Notes: generated by a model not told the origin, from the sequence alone. A DNA stretch of 64,000 bases from Maricaulis virginensis (GCF_027922185.1 NZ_BSFE01000002.1:310001-374000); one strand, 5' to 3'; shown: positions 39,777 through 48,274, counted from the stretch's first letter. Numbers and translations: made by a program.

Positions 39777-40898
39777 TTACAGGACCTCGATATCGGCCTG
39801 CAGGGCGCCGGCGGCCTTGATCGCCTGGAGAATGGTGATCATGTCGCGCGGGCTGACACCCATCGCGTTCAGGCCGTCGACCAGCTCGCGCAGCGAGACG
39901 CTGCCGCGGTCCAGCACGCCCAGCTGCATCGTGTCTTCCTCGGCGGTGACATTCGTGCGCGGCAGCACGACCGTCTCGCCATTCTCGGCGAAGGGTGAGG
40001 GCTGGCTGGCGACCGGTGTTTCCGAGACGGTGATGGTCAGATTGCCCTGGGCGATGGCGACGGTGGAGACGCGCACATGCTCGCCCATCACGATGGTGCC
40101 GGTATTCTCGTCGATCACGATGCGCGCCGGCAGGTCCGGCTGCACACGCAACTGCTCGACTTCGGCCAGCAGGTCGATCATGTCGCCGTCATAGCTGGCC
40201 GTGCGGTTCAGGCGCACCGTGGACGGGTTTTCCGCCCGGGCGGCACCGCGGCCGATATAGGCATTGATGGCGTCGGCCATGCGGCGCGCCGTGGTGAAAT
40301 CCGGATTGCGCAGGGACAGGCGCAGGCTGTCGCGATTGGCGATTTCTGCCCACGGGTCGATCCCGGTGCCGTCGAACGGGTTTTCCACGATGCCGCCATT
40401 GGCGATCCGGCCGGAGGTCGGCACGCCGCGGGTGATCGTCGCGGCGTCGCCGCCAGCCTCGAAACCGCCCACGGTCAGCGAGCCCTGGGCGACGGCCCAG
40501 GCGCGGCCATGGCTGTCGAACAGCGGCGTGGCGATCAGCGTGCCGCCCTGCAGGCTGTCGGCATCGCCGATGGCGGAGACCGTCACATCGATGCGCGAGC
40601 CCTGGCCGGAGAAAGCCGGCAGGCTGGCGGTGACCATCACGGCGGCGACATTGCGCGTGTTCAGGTTCGCGTCGCGGGTGTTGACGTTGAAGTGTTCCAG
40701 CATCGCGTTCAGCGACTGGTTGGTGAAGGCCGAGTTGCGCAGGCTGTCGCCCGAGCCGTCGAGGCCGACGACCAGGCCGTAGCCGACCAGCGGGTTTTCG
40801 CGAACGTCTTCGACGTCCACCATGTCCTTGATGCGCGAATTGGCCAGGGCCGGGGTGGCCAGGGCGAGGGCGGCGATCAGGGCGGTCAAGATGCGCAT
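39777..40898 (-). CDS. flgI: Flagellar P-ring protein FlgI
   Basis: 373 residues with a cleavable signal (MRILTALIAALALATPALA|NS). RIKDMVDVEDVRENPLVGYGLVVGLDGSGDS is the strongly conserved N terminus, and RELVDGLNAMGVSPRDMITILQAIKAAGALQADIEVL the C terminus. It forms the ring in the peptidoglycan layer. GGAGA precedes the start at 40898. The gene opens the flgI-cheL-flbY operon, driven by a sigma-54 promoter at about 40940. Confidence 0.96.
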   Translation of the reverse strand: MRILTALIAALALATPALANSRIKDMVDVEDVRENPLVGYGLVVGLDGSGDSLRNSAFTNQSLNAMLEHFNVNTRDANLNTRNVAAVMVTASLPAFSGQGSRIDVTVSAIGDADSLQGGTLIATPLFDSHGRAWAVAQGSLTVGGFEAGGDAATITRGVPTSGRIANGGIVENPFDGTGIDPWAEIANRDSLRLSLRNPDFTTARRMADAINAYIGRGAARAENPSTVRLNRTASYDGDMIDLLAEVEQLRVQPDLPARIVIDENTGTIVMGEHVRVSTVAIAQGNLTITVSETPVASQPSPFAENGETVVLPRTNVTAEEDTMQLGVLDRGSVSLRELVDGLNAMGVSPRDMITILQAIKAAGALQADIEVL

Positions 40899-40933
40899 TT
40901 TGCGGTCTCCGGAACGGGTTCGCACACGTCCTT

Positions 40934-40949
40934 GCGAAGACCGTGCCAG
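40934..40949 (-). promoter_or_regulatory. Sigma-54 promoter of flgI-cheL-flbY
   Basis: On the minus strand TGGCACGGTCTTCGC has the GG-N10-GC spacing and the TGGCACG half perfectly. It lies about 35-50 bases before the flgI start codon. Confidence 0.82.
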
Positions 40950-41046
40950 TCTGGCAAACTTGGTTAATATAATAAAACACTGAAAAATATAGGCTTTGAC
41001 GCCGGGTTGGCGTCGCCGGGGGCGGAAAACCTGGCCCGTGCGGCCG

Positions 41047-41073
41047 ATTGCCGGGCATAAATTGCCGGGCAAA
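41047..41073 (-). promoter_or_regulatory. ftr-like element pair between flgI and fliX
   Basis: ATTGCCGGGC occurs twice in direct repeat (41047 and 41061), the second continuing as CGGGCAAAT so that it is also a palindrome-like site. They lie about 100-130 bases upstream of the flgI sigma-54 promoter, the usual place for an FlbD-type enhancer. Confidence 0.5.
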
Positions 41074-41082
41074 TCGCGTCGG

Positions 41083-41097
41083 TTAAGCCTCTATTAA
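41083..41097 (+). promoter_or_regulatory. CtrA box upstream of fliX
   Basis: TTAAGCCTCTATTAA is a perfect TTAA-N7-TTAA CtrA site. It lies 50-65 bases before the fliX start and on the far side of the flgI promoter, fitting early (CtrA-driven) expression of fliX. Confidence 0.8.
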
Positions 41098-41147
41098 GTG
41101 GCCCGGTTCATCCATTAACGCATCGCAGAGAGGCATCGATTCTCGCC

Positions 41148-41567
41148 ATGAAGATCCAGGGACCCAGCTCGAACTCCGCCGTTTCGGCCGGCAAGCGCAA
41201 GACCACGTCCGGCGCGTCCTCCCAGGGATTCTCGGTCGATACAGGCAGCCCGGCGGGCCGCACGGCCTCGACCGGTGCCGCGGGTGCGACCTCGGCGGTC
41301 CAGTCGGTCGATGCGATCCTCGCCCTGCAGGGCGTGGAAGACGCGACCCAGGCCAGGAAAAAGGCGACCGAGCGGGCGATGGATCTGCTCGATGTGCTCG
41401 ATGAGCTGAAGCTTGCCCTGCTCGAAGGCGGCCTGCCGCGCGCCAAGCTGGTGGCCCTGATGAACCTCCTTCAGACCCGCCGCGACCAGACTCACGATGC
41501 CCGGCTGGAAGCCGCGCTGGACGAGGTCGAGACGCGTGCGGCTGTGGAACTGGCCAAGTTCTCCTGA
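41148..41567 (+). CDS. fliX: Flagellar assembly regulator FliX
   Basis: 139 residues, the length of Caulobacter FliX. MKIQGPSSNSAVSAGKRK begins a Gly/Ser/Thr-rich N-terminal part with GFSVDTG, followed by SVDAILALQGVEDATQARKKATERAMDLLDVLDELKLALLEGGLPRAKLVALMNLL and an ELAKFS end. FliX couples early basal-body assembly to the activity of the sigma-54 activator FlbD. Its divergence from flgI is also as in Caulobacter. Confidence 0.92.
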   Translation: MKIQGPSSNSAVSAGKRKTTSGASSQGFSVDTGSPAGRTASTGAAGATSAVQSVDAILALQGVEDATQARKKATERAMDLLDVLDELKLALLEGGLPRAKLVALMNLLQTRRDQTHDARLEAALDEVETRAAVELAKFS

Positions 41568-41743
41568 TCGTGACCGCCTCGCGCGGGCCTGAAAACTCAC
41601 ACTATTTCTGATGCTTTCCGGTGCGGCCGCTGAATTGCAGTGCTGCCAACAGCGCCTGCGCGTTGACTTGCGGGGATCGGCGCATATTCTCCGGCCCGCT
41701 TTCAGGGGAGCGTGGGAAACCGTATTGTGGTGAGTGGAAAGCG

Positions 41744-42172
41744 ATGAGTGAATCCGAACGCATCGAACTGCCCAAGAACTATTTCCCGTCGGACGACGAG
41801 CCGTTCATGAATGACCGGCAGAAAGAGTATTTCCGGCGCAAGCTTATGGCCTGGAAGGAGGAGATCCTCCGCGAGAGCCGCTCGACCATCTCCAATCTCC
41901 AGGAAGACATGGGCTCGCTGCCCGATCTGGCCGACCGTGCCTCGACCGAGACCGACCGCTCCCTGGAGCTGCGGGCCCGCGATCGCCAGCGCAAGCTGAT
42001 CTCCAAGATCGACAGCGCCCTGCGCCGCATCGAGGAAGACAATTACGGCTATTGCGAAGAGACCGGCGAACCGATCTCGCTCGCCCGCCTCGACGCCCGC
42101 CCCGTGGCAACCCTCAGCCTGGAAGCCCAGGAGCGCCACGAGCGCAAGGAACGCGTCCACCGCGACGAGTAG
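41744..42172 (+). CDS. dksA: DksA/TraR family protein (single-cysteine type)
   Basis: 142 residues. An N-terminal coiled coil (about 20-95: NDRQKEYFRRKLMAWKEEILRES...DLADRASTETDRSLELRARDRQRKLISKIDSAL) with the tip residues DLADRAS precedes the zinc-finger-like end YGYCEETGEPISLARLDARPVATLSLEAQERHERKE. Only the first Cys of the usual four is kept; this is known for alphaproteobacterial DksA. It binds RNA polymerase and works with ppGpp. The gene is monocistronic, 177 bases after fliX. Confidence 0.92.
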   Translation: MSESERIELPKNYFPSDDEPFMNDRQKEYFRRKLMAWKEEILRESRSTISNLQEDMGSLPDLADRASTETDRSLELRARDRQRKLISKIDSALRRIEEDNYGYCEETGEPISLARLDARPVATLSLEAQERHERKERVHRDE

Positions 42173-42219
42173 GATTCCTCGCGGACGCGTATCTGCAGGC
42201 TTCTGTTTTCCTTTTTGCA

Positions 42220-42525
42220 TCGCTTTCCCCGGCCTTGTGCCGGGGGCTGGTGGAGTGTGCGTCTGAACCGCCGCCAGGCCCCGGAATAAATCCGGGGAAA
42301 GTGCGACTATTCATTCCAACTTCTCAATTTCTCCCGGACGGAGGCCTGCGCAGGCAGGCTGCTGATCCGGGATCTGCCGAGGGTCATTTCAAGCGATGAG
42401 TTTCCGGCAGGTCCCGGCACTCCGCCCGGCTCAAGGCCGGGCTTCCGGCCGGGAGAAATGCGGGGTGGTGTTTGGGGGGTGTAGCGGTTTCCGCGGGCGC
42501 CTTCTCCCCGCGAGGGGAGAAGGGC
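42220..42525. repeat. Cluster of palindromic intergenic units
   Basis: The 430-base gap after dksA holds no gene but several hairpins: CCCCGGC/GCCGGGG (42227-42245), CCCCGGA/TCCGGGG (42279-42297), a GCCTGCGCAGGC palindrome near 42345, GCCCGGC/GCCGGGC near 42430, and CCTTCTCCCC/GGGGAGAAGG (42500-42523). This is the style of REP-like intergenic repeats of alphaproteobacteria, related in composition but not the same unit as the array at 20506-21174. Confidence 0.7.
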
Positions 42526-42537
42526 GTATCTTCTCGC

Positions 42538-42577
42538 ACAAAAAAATAGGCCGCCGCGAGTGAACGCGACGGCCTCA
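42538..42577 (-). terminator. Rho-independent terminator of the flgF-flgG-flgA-flgH operon
   Basis: On the minus strand GGCCGTCGCG pairs with CGCGGCGGCC (one G-T pair) and is followed by TATTTTTTT. It lies about 35 bases after the flgH stop codon. Confidence 0.88.
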
Positions 42578-42608
42578 GTGGAACCCGATGGTGGCGGGGT
42601 CTTTGGTC

Positions 42609-43355
42609 CTAGAACGGCATCAGGAGGTCGTAGATCTCCTGGCCGTAGCGGGGGCGCTGGACGTCGGTGAGATGTCCGCGGCCGCCATAGGAAATACGGG
42701 CTTCGGCGATCTGGGTGTGGGCGATCGTATTGTCCGAAGCGATGTCCTGCGGGCGCGCGATGCCGGTGATCAGCAGTTCGCGCACTTCATTGTTCACACG
42801 CACTTCCTGACGGCCGGCGATCACCAGATTGCCGTTCGGCAGAACCGAGGTGACCAGGGCGGCCACGGTCAGGGAGATGCTTTCCGTCCGGTTGACCGAG
42901 CCGGCGCCCTGCGTCGAGGAGGACGAACCGAGGCTGGCGAGCGAGGACGGGTCGATATTGTCGTTGAAGAAGCCGGTCAGGTCGGCGCCGAAGAATTGCG
43001 TCAGGTCGGCATCTTCCGCCGAGGAGCGCGTCCGGTTGGTCGAGTTCTGCAGCTGGGCGCGGTCGGAAATGTCGATATTGACCGTGACGATGTCCCCGAC
43101 GCGGGCGGCGCGCGGATCGCCGAAGAAAGTCGGCGAGTTGGCGTTCCACAGCGAGTTGGTCTGCGAGGTGTGCTGACGCGGCGTCGCATAGACCGGCGGC
43201 ATCGGGATCTGCTGCGGACCGGCGCCGGCGAGGACGGCCGGGTTCTCGATCGGTGTCATGGGCGGCGTCTGGCCGACATAGGACAGGCGGTCGGTGGCTG
43301 CACAGGCCTGCAGGGTGGCCGCGCCGATGATGAGGATTGCGATTTTGCGGATCAT
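42609..43355 (-). CDS. flgH: Flagellar L-ring lipoprotein FlgH
   Basis: 248 residues. The lipobox is LQAC|A (Cys about 18). SLWNANSPTFFGDPRAARVGDIVTVNIDISDRAQLQNSTNRTR is the typical FlgH core, and ITGIARPQDIASDNTIAHTQIAEARISYGGRGHLTDVQRPRYGQEIYDLLMPF the C-terminal end. It forms the outer-membrane ring. Last gene of the operon, 18 bases after flgA. Confidence 0.96.
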   Translation of the reverse strand: MIRKIAILIIGAATLQACAATDRLSYVGQTPPMTPIENPAVLAGAGPQQIPMPPVYATPRQHTSQTNSLWNANSPTFFGDPRAARVGDIVTVNIDISDRAQLQNSTNRTRSSAEDADLTQFFGADLTGFFNDNIDPSSLASLGSSSSTQGAGSVNRTESISLTVAALVTSVLPNGNLVIAGRQEVRVNNEVRELLITGIARPQDIASDNTIAHTQIAEARISYGGRGHLTDVQRPRYGQEIYDLLMPF

Positions 43356-43373
43356 GGGGGTTCTCCCTGGATA

Positions 43374-44318
43374 TCAGAAGCTGGCAGCCGGCGAGGCACC
43401 GACGCGGGCCCGGCCCGGCCCGTCGACGAGGGCCTCCACCGTGCGGCTGGATTGCAGATTGACGAAGCGGGCCACCTCGCCGTCGGCAGCGTTTTCCATG
43501 GCGCGGGCGCGCACGGAGAGCTGGATGCCCGGGGCTTCGAAGACGAGGGTGACGAGTTCACCGCGTTCGATCATCAGCGGACGCTGCAGATCATAGCCGC
43601 GCAGCGGCTCGCCCGGGCGCAGGGCACGGCGGGTTTCCAGGCCGATGATGGAGTCCGGATCCAGCAGCGAGTCCGGACGCAGGCGGTCCGAACGCAGCGA
43701 CACCCATTCGATATCGGCGTCGGAGATCTCGGTACCGGCCGGAATGGCGCGGGCCAGGACCGGAACGTCGACCGTGACGTAGGCGCGGCCGGTGATGCGC
43801 ACCGGCTGGGCACCGTCATAGGGCGTGATGTCGGCGACGAGCATGCCCGAGCGCGGGTCGAAATTCAGGGATTCGATCTGCAGACCGCCGGTCGCATCGA
43901 CCGGGGCGTGCAGCGCCATCGCGGTGTTCGACAGGCGCACTTCGTGGACGCGGCCTTCTTCGGCGAACAGCTCGCCTTCCAGAAGATCGGTCAGCGTGGC
44001 GGCGTCGATCACCTGGCTGTCGCGGGCCACCGTGATGCGGCGGACGCTGGCGGCATTGGCCCAGTCCAGACCGTTGTCGGCGGCGATGCGGCGGACATAT
44101 TCCACCGTCAGCGAGGTGCGGCCGCCCGGTTCCGGGGCGCGGGCGACCACGACGCCGGCGGCTTCGCCCTCGACCGTGAACAGGTCGCCGAGCGTGATGT
44201 GTGCGCCATCGACCAGGAGGGTTTCGCGCAGCACCACCGCGTCGCTGGCCAGGGCCTGCGGCGCAATCAGCGCCGAGGCGGCCAGGCAGGTGAGGGCGAG
44301 GAGAGACGTGCGGGTCAT
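43374..44318 (-). CDS. flgA: P-ring assembly chaperone FlgA
   Basis: 314 residues with a signal peptide (LLALTCLAASALIAPQALA|SD). The SAF-like and C-terminal part contains VPVLARAIPAGTEISDADIEWVSLRSDRLRPDSLLDPDSIIGLETRRALRPGEPLRGYDLQRP and LVTLVFEAPGIQLSVRARAMENAADGE, the FlgA hallmark. It is longer than enterobacterial FlgA because of an N-terminal domain, which is common in alphaproteobacteria. It helps FlgI form the P ring in the periplasm. Confidence 0.94.
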   Translation of the reverse strand: MTRTSLLALTCLAASALIAPQALASDAVVLRETLLVDGAHITLGDLFTVEGEAAGVVVARAPEPGGRTSLTVEYVRRIAADNGLDWANAASVRRITVARDSQVIDAATLTDLLEGELFAEEGRVHEVRLSNTAMALHAPVDATGGLQIESLNFDPRSGMLVADITPYDGAQPVRITGRAYVTVDVPVLARAIPAGTEISDADIEWVSLRSDRLRPDSLLDPDSIIGLETRRALRPGEPLRGYDLQRPLMIERGELVTLVFEAPGIQLSVRARAMENAADGEVARFVNLQSSRTVEALVDGPGRARVGASPAASF

Positions 44319-44330
44319 CTATTCGCTCCG

Positions 44331-45116
44331 TTAGCGCAGGTTCGAGGAAGCAGCGAGCATCTCGTCGGATGCCGTGATGACGCGGGCATTCATCTCGTAG
44401 GCGCGCTGCGCCTGGATCAGGGCGGTGATCTCGGCGACCGAGTTGACGTTGGAGCCTTCCACGAAGCCCTGGCGGATGATGCCGTAGCCCGGCGAGCCCG
44501 GCGTGCCGACAGAGGCGGTGCCGGAAGCGGCGCTCTCCAGATAGAGATTGTCGCCCGTGGCCTCGAGGCCGGCCTCGTTGAAGAAGGTCACCAGTTCCAG
44601 CTGGCCCACGGTGGACGGTTCGGTCTGGCCGTCGATGAGCGCCTGGACCTGGCCCTGGGCGTTGATCGAGACTTCGCGGGCGCCCTGCGGGATGGCGATA
44701 CCCGGTGCGACAGTATAGCCGTCGGAGGTGACGATCTCGCCTTCCGGGCTCAGGGCAAAATTGCCGGCGCGGGTATAGGCGTCGGAACCGTCAGGCAGCT
44801 GGACGCGGAAATAGCCGCGGCCCGAGATCGCCAGGTCGTAGGTATTGCCGGTGTTCGACAGCGGACCCTGTTCGGTGATCCGGTAGATGGAGTCGGCCTG
44901 CACGCCGAGACCGACCTGGACGCCTGTCGGCACGATGGTGCCGGCATCGGAGGAGTTCATCCCCATGGCCTGGACGTTCTGGTAGAGCAGGTCCTGGAAC
45001 TGGGCACGCTGGCGCTGGAAGGCCGTCGTGTTCATGTTGGCCAGATTGTTCGAGATCACTTCGACATTCAGCTGCTGGGCCTGCATGCCGGTGGCGGCGG
45101 TGGTGAGGGAGCGCAT
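44331..45116 (-). CDS. flgG: Distal rod protein FlgG
   Basis: 261 residues, the standard length. MRSLTTAATGMQAQQLNVEVISNNLANMNTTAFQRQRAQFQDLLYQ is the N-terminal rod/hook motif, LPDGSDAYTRAGNFALSPEGEIVTSDGYTVAPGIAIP the FlgG core, and VNSVAEITALIQAQRAYEMNARVITASDEMLAASSNLR the C-terminal D0 helix. Between flgF and flgA. Confidence 0.97.
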   Translation of the reverse strand: MRSLTTAATGMQAQQLNVEVISNNLANMNTTAFQRQRAQFQDLLYQNVQAMGMNSSDAGTIVPTGVQVGLGVQADSIYRITEQGPLSNTGNTYDLAISGRGYFRVQLPDGSDAYTRAGNFALSPEGEIVTSDGYTVAPGIAIPQGAREVSINAQGQVQALIDGQTEPSTVGQLELVTFFNEAGLEATGDNLYLESAASGTASVGTPGSPGYGIIRQGFVEGSNVNSVAEITALIQAQRAYEMNARVITASDEMLAASSNLR

Positions 45117-45130
45117 GGTTCAACTCCTCC

Positions 45131-45883
45131 TTAAGAGACGCGGCCGAGGCGCTCGATGGCGCGCTTGTTCAGATCTTCGGCATCGTTCAGGAATTTGGAC
45201 ACGGACTGGTAGGTCCGCATGATGCTCATCATGTCGGTCAGTTCGGTGATCGACTCGACATTGGAGCGCTCGACATAGCCCTGGCGCACGACCGGATCGA
45301 AGGCCGGCTGGGGCTGGTTTTCCGGATCGTCGGCATTGGCGACCGTGTAGCGGCCATTGCCTTCCTTGGTCATCAGCGAGCGGTTGGGCACTTCGAACAC
45401 GCCGATGCGGCCGACGGCCTGGCCGTCCTGCATGATCACGCCGCCGTCGACGATGACGGTCTCGGTCGCGTTGGGATCGAGCAGGATCGGGGCGCGGGTA
45501 TCGGCGTCGAGCACCGGGGCACCGTCGGTGGCGACCAGCTGGCCGTCGGCATCGGTGCGGAAGCGGCCGTCACGGGTATATTGCTCGGTGCCGTTGAAAT
45601 CGACGGCGAAGAAGCCTTCGCCCTCGATCGCCACGTCGAACTGGCGGCCGGTGAAGTCCAGCGCGCCCTGGCTGAAGTCGCGGCCCATGCCCCAGTTCGT
45701 CACGTACTGAAGCTCTGACGGTCCGTCGGCGTGTTCGGCGGTGCGGGCGGGCTGGTTTTCGAGAAGCAGCGACTCGACCTTGAAGCCGGCCGTGTTCGCG
45801 TTCGCGATGTTGTTGGCGATGACGTCCATGTCCCGGCGAAGGGTCATCTGGCGCGTCAGGCCGATCATGATTGCGTTGTCCAT
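45131..45883 (-). CDS. flgF: Proximal rod protein FlgF
   Basis: 250 residues from 45883, behind AGAAAGGAAA. MDNAIMIGLTRQMTLRRDMDVIANNIANANTAGFKVESLLLENQP is typical, as is YTRDGRFRTDADGQLVATDGAPVLD and the end RSNVESITELTDMMSIMRTYQSVSKFLNDAEDLNKRAIERLGRV. First gene of flgF-flgG-flgA-flgH, with a sigma-54 promoter about 65-80 bases upstream. Confidence 0.96.
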   Translation of the reverse strand: MDNAIMIGLTRQMTLRRDMDVIANNIANANTAGFKVESLLLENQPARTAEHADGPSELQYVTNWGMGRDFSQGALDFTGRQFDVAIEGEGFFAVDFNGTEQYTRDGRFRTDADGQLVATDGAPVLDADTRAPILLDPNATETVIVDGGVIMQDGQAVGRIGVFEVPNRSLMTKEGNGRYTVANADDPENQPQPAFDPVVRQGYVERSNVESITELTDMMSIMRTYQSVSKFLNDAEDLNKRAIERLGRVS

Positions 45884-45947
45884 CGGGCGGTTTCCTTTCT
45901 GGATACCTGGTGTTCGCCGTCGTGTCGCAGCGATTGCCCGACAAGGT

Positions 45948-45963
45948 GCACGCAGCGTGCCAA
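45948..45963 (-). promoter_or_regulatory. Sigma-54 promoter of flgF-flgG-flgA-flgH
   Basis: On the minus strand TTGGCACGCTGCGTGC has GG-N10-GC spacing and a perfect TGGCACG half. Confidence 0.82.
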
Positions 45964-46025
45964 GGTTAATTTTGTTGGTTATCAGCCACTTGGCCGGACC
46001 GCCTTGGGGGGCAGGCCTGCCGGGT

Positions 46026-46064
46026 CCGGCAATCCTGTCCGGGCGGGTGGGAAGAAGTTGCCGG
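46026..46064 (-). promoter_or_regulatory. ftr-like elements between flgF and fliL
   Basis: CCGGCAA (46026) and TTGCCGG (46058) face each other 25 bases apart, about 65-100 bases upstream of the flgF sigma-54 promoter. Between here and fliL two TTAA half-sites (46088 and 46104) occur, but their 12-base spacing does not fit a CtrA box. Confidence 0.38.
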
Positions 46065-46142
46065 GGCGGGGGGAGCACTACGAAACGTTAACCGCAGTGA
46101 CCGTTAATAGCGTCAGGACGATTCCCCCGTTTGGAGCCCGCA

Positions 46143-46718
46143 ATGGCCGACGAAGAAACCGAAACCGAAGACGGCGCCGAAGGCGAAGAGAAGGCCAAGA
46201 AAAGCCCGCTAAAGCTCATTCTTTTCATTGGCTTGCCTGTGCTGATCCTGCTGCTCGCGGGTGTCGGCGGCTTTCTTCTGTTCTCCGGTGGCGGCGACGA
46301 TGCGGCCGAGCAAGCCGATTCGTTGCACGGCGAATCAGGTGGCGACGGGCATGGCGGCGATACGCATGCCGCCGCCGAACAGCATGCCGAACCGCATTAT
46401 TTCGACCTGCGCGAGGGCGATGGCGAGGTGGAGACGATCACCACCAACATCCGGTCGTCGGATGGCCGGCCGGTGCTGGTGCAGCTGAAACTGTCCTTCG
46501 AGTCCACGAATCCGGAGATGGAGAGCATTCTTCAGTCCCATGTGGACCCGATCATGGACCAGTTCATCATGTTCCTGCGCGAGTTGCGCGAGGACGATCT
46601 CTACGGGTCGGCGGGCATGCACCGCGTGCGGCTGGAATTGCTGCGCCGGGTGAATCTGGCGATCGAGCCGGCCCAGGTGGATGCCGTGCTCATCCAGGAA
46701 TTCCTGATTGTCGACTAA
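46143..46718 (+). CDS. fliL: Flagellar basal-body protein FliL
   Basis: 191 residues from 46143 (GGAG upstream). An acidic cytoplasmic start, one membrane helix (about 28-52: LILFIGLPVLILLLAGVGGFLLF), a His/Ala-rich linker (GESGGDGHGGDTHAAAEQHAE), then the stomatin-like periplasmic domain (LVQLKLSFESTNPEMESILQSHVDPIMDQFIMFLREL). FliL supports the stator around the MS ring. It heads the fliL-fliM operon. Confidence 0.93.
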   Translation: MADEETETEDGAEGEEKAKKSPLKLILFIGLPVLILLLAGVGGFLLFSGGGDDAAEQADSLHGESGGDGHGGDTHAAAEQHAEPHYFDLREGDGEVETITTNIRSSDGRPVLVQLKLSFESTNPEMESILQSHVDPIMDQFIMFLRELREDDLYGSAGMHRVRLELLRRVNLAIEPAQVDAVLIQEFLIVD

Positions 46719-46739
46719 CGCTTAACTGGACGGATACCG

Positions 46740-47873
46740 ATGTCTGACGACTTGGATCAAGACGCGCTGGCCGCCGAATGGGAGGCAATGGCCGAGGACG
46801 GTGACGACCTCGACCTGGCGTCCGAATGGGAGGCGATGGTCGGCGGCGGCGACGATGACGACAACGATCTGCCGACCGTTGGCGGCGGACCCGAGCGCAT
46901 CCTCAACCAGGACGAGATCGACAGCCTGCTCGGCTTCTCGCTGACCGATGACGATGCGGCCGACAAGTCCGGCATCCGCGCGATCATCAATTCGGCGCTT
47001 GTAAGTTATGAGCGCCTGCCGATGCTGGAGATTGTCTTCGACCGCCTGGTGCGGCTGATGACGACCAGCCTGCGCAATTTCACCTCGGACAATGTCGAGG
47101 TGTCGCTGGACAATATTTCATCCATCCGCTTCGGCGACTACCTCAACTCGATCCCGCTGCCGGCGATCCTGGCCGTGTTCCGCGCCCAGCAGCTGGACAA
47201 TTACGGTCTGCTGACGGTCGACTCCAACCTGATCTACTCGATCGTGGACGTACTGCTCGGCGGCCGCCGGGGCACCTCGGCCATGCGCATCGAGGGCCGT
47301 CCCTACACCACGATCGAGCGCATGCTGGTGCAGCGCATGATCGAGGTTGTGCTGGGCGATGCCAAACAGGCTTTCCAGCCGCTCACCGAGGTGGATTTCG
47401 ATCTGGAGCGTGTGGAGACCAATCCGCGCTTTGCCGCGATTGCCCGTCCGGCCAACGCCGCCATCCTCGTCAAGCTGCGCATCGACATGGAAGATCGCGG
47501 CGGCCGCATCGAATTGCTGCTGCCCTATGCTACGCTGGAACCGATCCGGAAGATGCTGCTGCAGCAGTTCATGGGCGAGAAGTTCGGCCGCGACAATATC
47601 TGGGAAGGCCACCTGGCCACCGAGCTGTGGTCGACGAATATGGAAGTCCAGGCCGTTCTGGACGAACAGCGCCTGCCGCTCGGCAAGGTTGCCGATCTCA
47701 AGGTCGGCGACACGCTTTTCCTCGACGCCACCCCGAACAGCGAGGTGGAGTTGCGCTGCGGCCAGGTGCCGCTCACCCGCGGCCGTATGGGCCGTATCGG
47801 ACACAGTGTTGCCCTGCGCCTGAGCGGACCGCTCTCGCCGGGGGCCAAGAAAGCGATGATGAGGTTCGCATGA
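46740..47873 (+). CDS. fliM: Flagellar motor switch protein FliM
   Basis: 377 residues. The N-terminal CheY-P-binding motif is ILNQDEIDSLLGF (about 57-69), unusually late because an acidic stretch with two copies of an EWEAM motif (AAEWEAMAEDGDD and ASEWEAMVGGGDD) precedes it. The CheC-like middle domain (LPMLEIVFDRLVRLMTTSLRNFTSDNVEVSLDNISSIRFGDYLNSIPLPAIL) and C-terminal SpoA domain (GKVADLKVGDTLFLDATPNSEVELRCGQVPLTRGRMG) are complete. Stop overlaps the next start (ATGA). Confidence 0.96.
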   Translation: MSDDLDQDALAAEWEAMAEDGDDLDLASEWEAMVGGGDDDDNDLPTVGGGPERILNQDEIDSLLGFSLTDDDAADKSGIRAIINSALVSYERLPMLEIVFDRLVRLMTTSLRNFTSDNVEVSLDNISSIRFGDYLNSIPLPAILAVFRAQQLDNYGLLTVDSNLIYSIVDVLLGGRRGTSAMRIEGRPYTTIERMLVQRMIEVVLGDAKQAFQPLTEVDFDLERVETNPRFAAIARPANAAILVKLRIDMEDRGGRIELLLPYATLEPIRKMLLQQFMGEKFGRDNIWEGHLATELWSTNMEVQAVLDEQRLPLGKVADLKVGDTLFLDATPNSEVELRCGQVPLTRGRMGRIGHSVALRLSGPLSPGAKKAMMRFA

Positions 47874-48271
47874 CGCTCGCAGCTCTGGTTTTCGAAGGCC
47901 TGGTGGCCGCGCTTCTCGTCGTTGCCGTCGTGATGTGCTGGCGTGTCGACCGCCGCCTGAATGCCCTGAAGAAGGGGCAGGACGGTGTGCAGGCGTCTGT
48001 GATCGCCCTGAATGAGGCAACTGACCGAGCCCGGGCCAGCCTGGCTGCCCTCGAGCGCGCCACCAGCCAGTCCGGCGATGTGCTCGAGACCCGCGTCGCC
48101 GAGGCCCGCAAGCTGGCCGACGAGCTGCGGCTGATCACCGGCGAGGCCGATCGCCGGGCGGACAGCCTGTCGTCGCGGCGGGCGCCGGCTCCGGGCCGCC
48201 GCCGCGCCAGCGAGATTTTTCCCGAAGGCGCCGGCTCGCGCGTCATCAACGATCTGAAGGATGTGAGATAG
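47870..48271 (+). CDS. DUF6468-type membrane protein, possible PflI-like flagellar placement factor
   Basis: 133 residues: one N-terminal membrane helix (MTLAALVFEGLVAALLVVAVVMCWRV), a coiled coil (about 27-95, RRLNALKKGQDGVQASVIALNEATDRARASLAALERATSQSG) and a basic, Pro/Arg-containing tail (RRAPAPGRRRASEIF). Small bitopic proteins directly after fliM in alphaproteobacteria are annotated DUF6468; the Caulobacter polar placement factor PflI is encoded among early flagellar genes and has a comparable topology. That equivalence is from memory and position, not shown by sequence here. Confidence 0.6.
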   Translation: MTLAALVFEGLVAALLVVAVVMCWRVDRRLNALKKGQDGVQASVIALNEATDRARASLAALERATSQSGDVLETRVAEARKLADELRLITGEADRRADSLSSRRAPAPGRRRASEIFPEGAGSRVINDLKDVR

Positions 48272-48274
48272 GTC

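Noticed and set aside
42588..45134. 848-codon plus-strand frame across flgH, flgA and flgG
   Set aside because: Spans three well supported minus-strand genes and their junctions; a GC-skewed shadow.
46088..46107. CtrA box before fliL
   Set aside because: The two TTAA half-sites are separated by 12 bases; the consensus needs seven.
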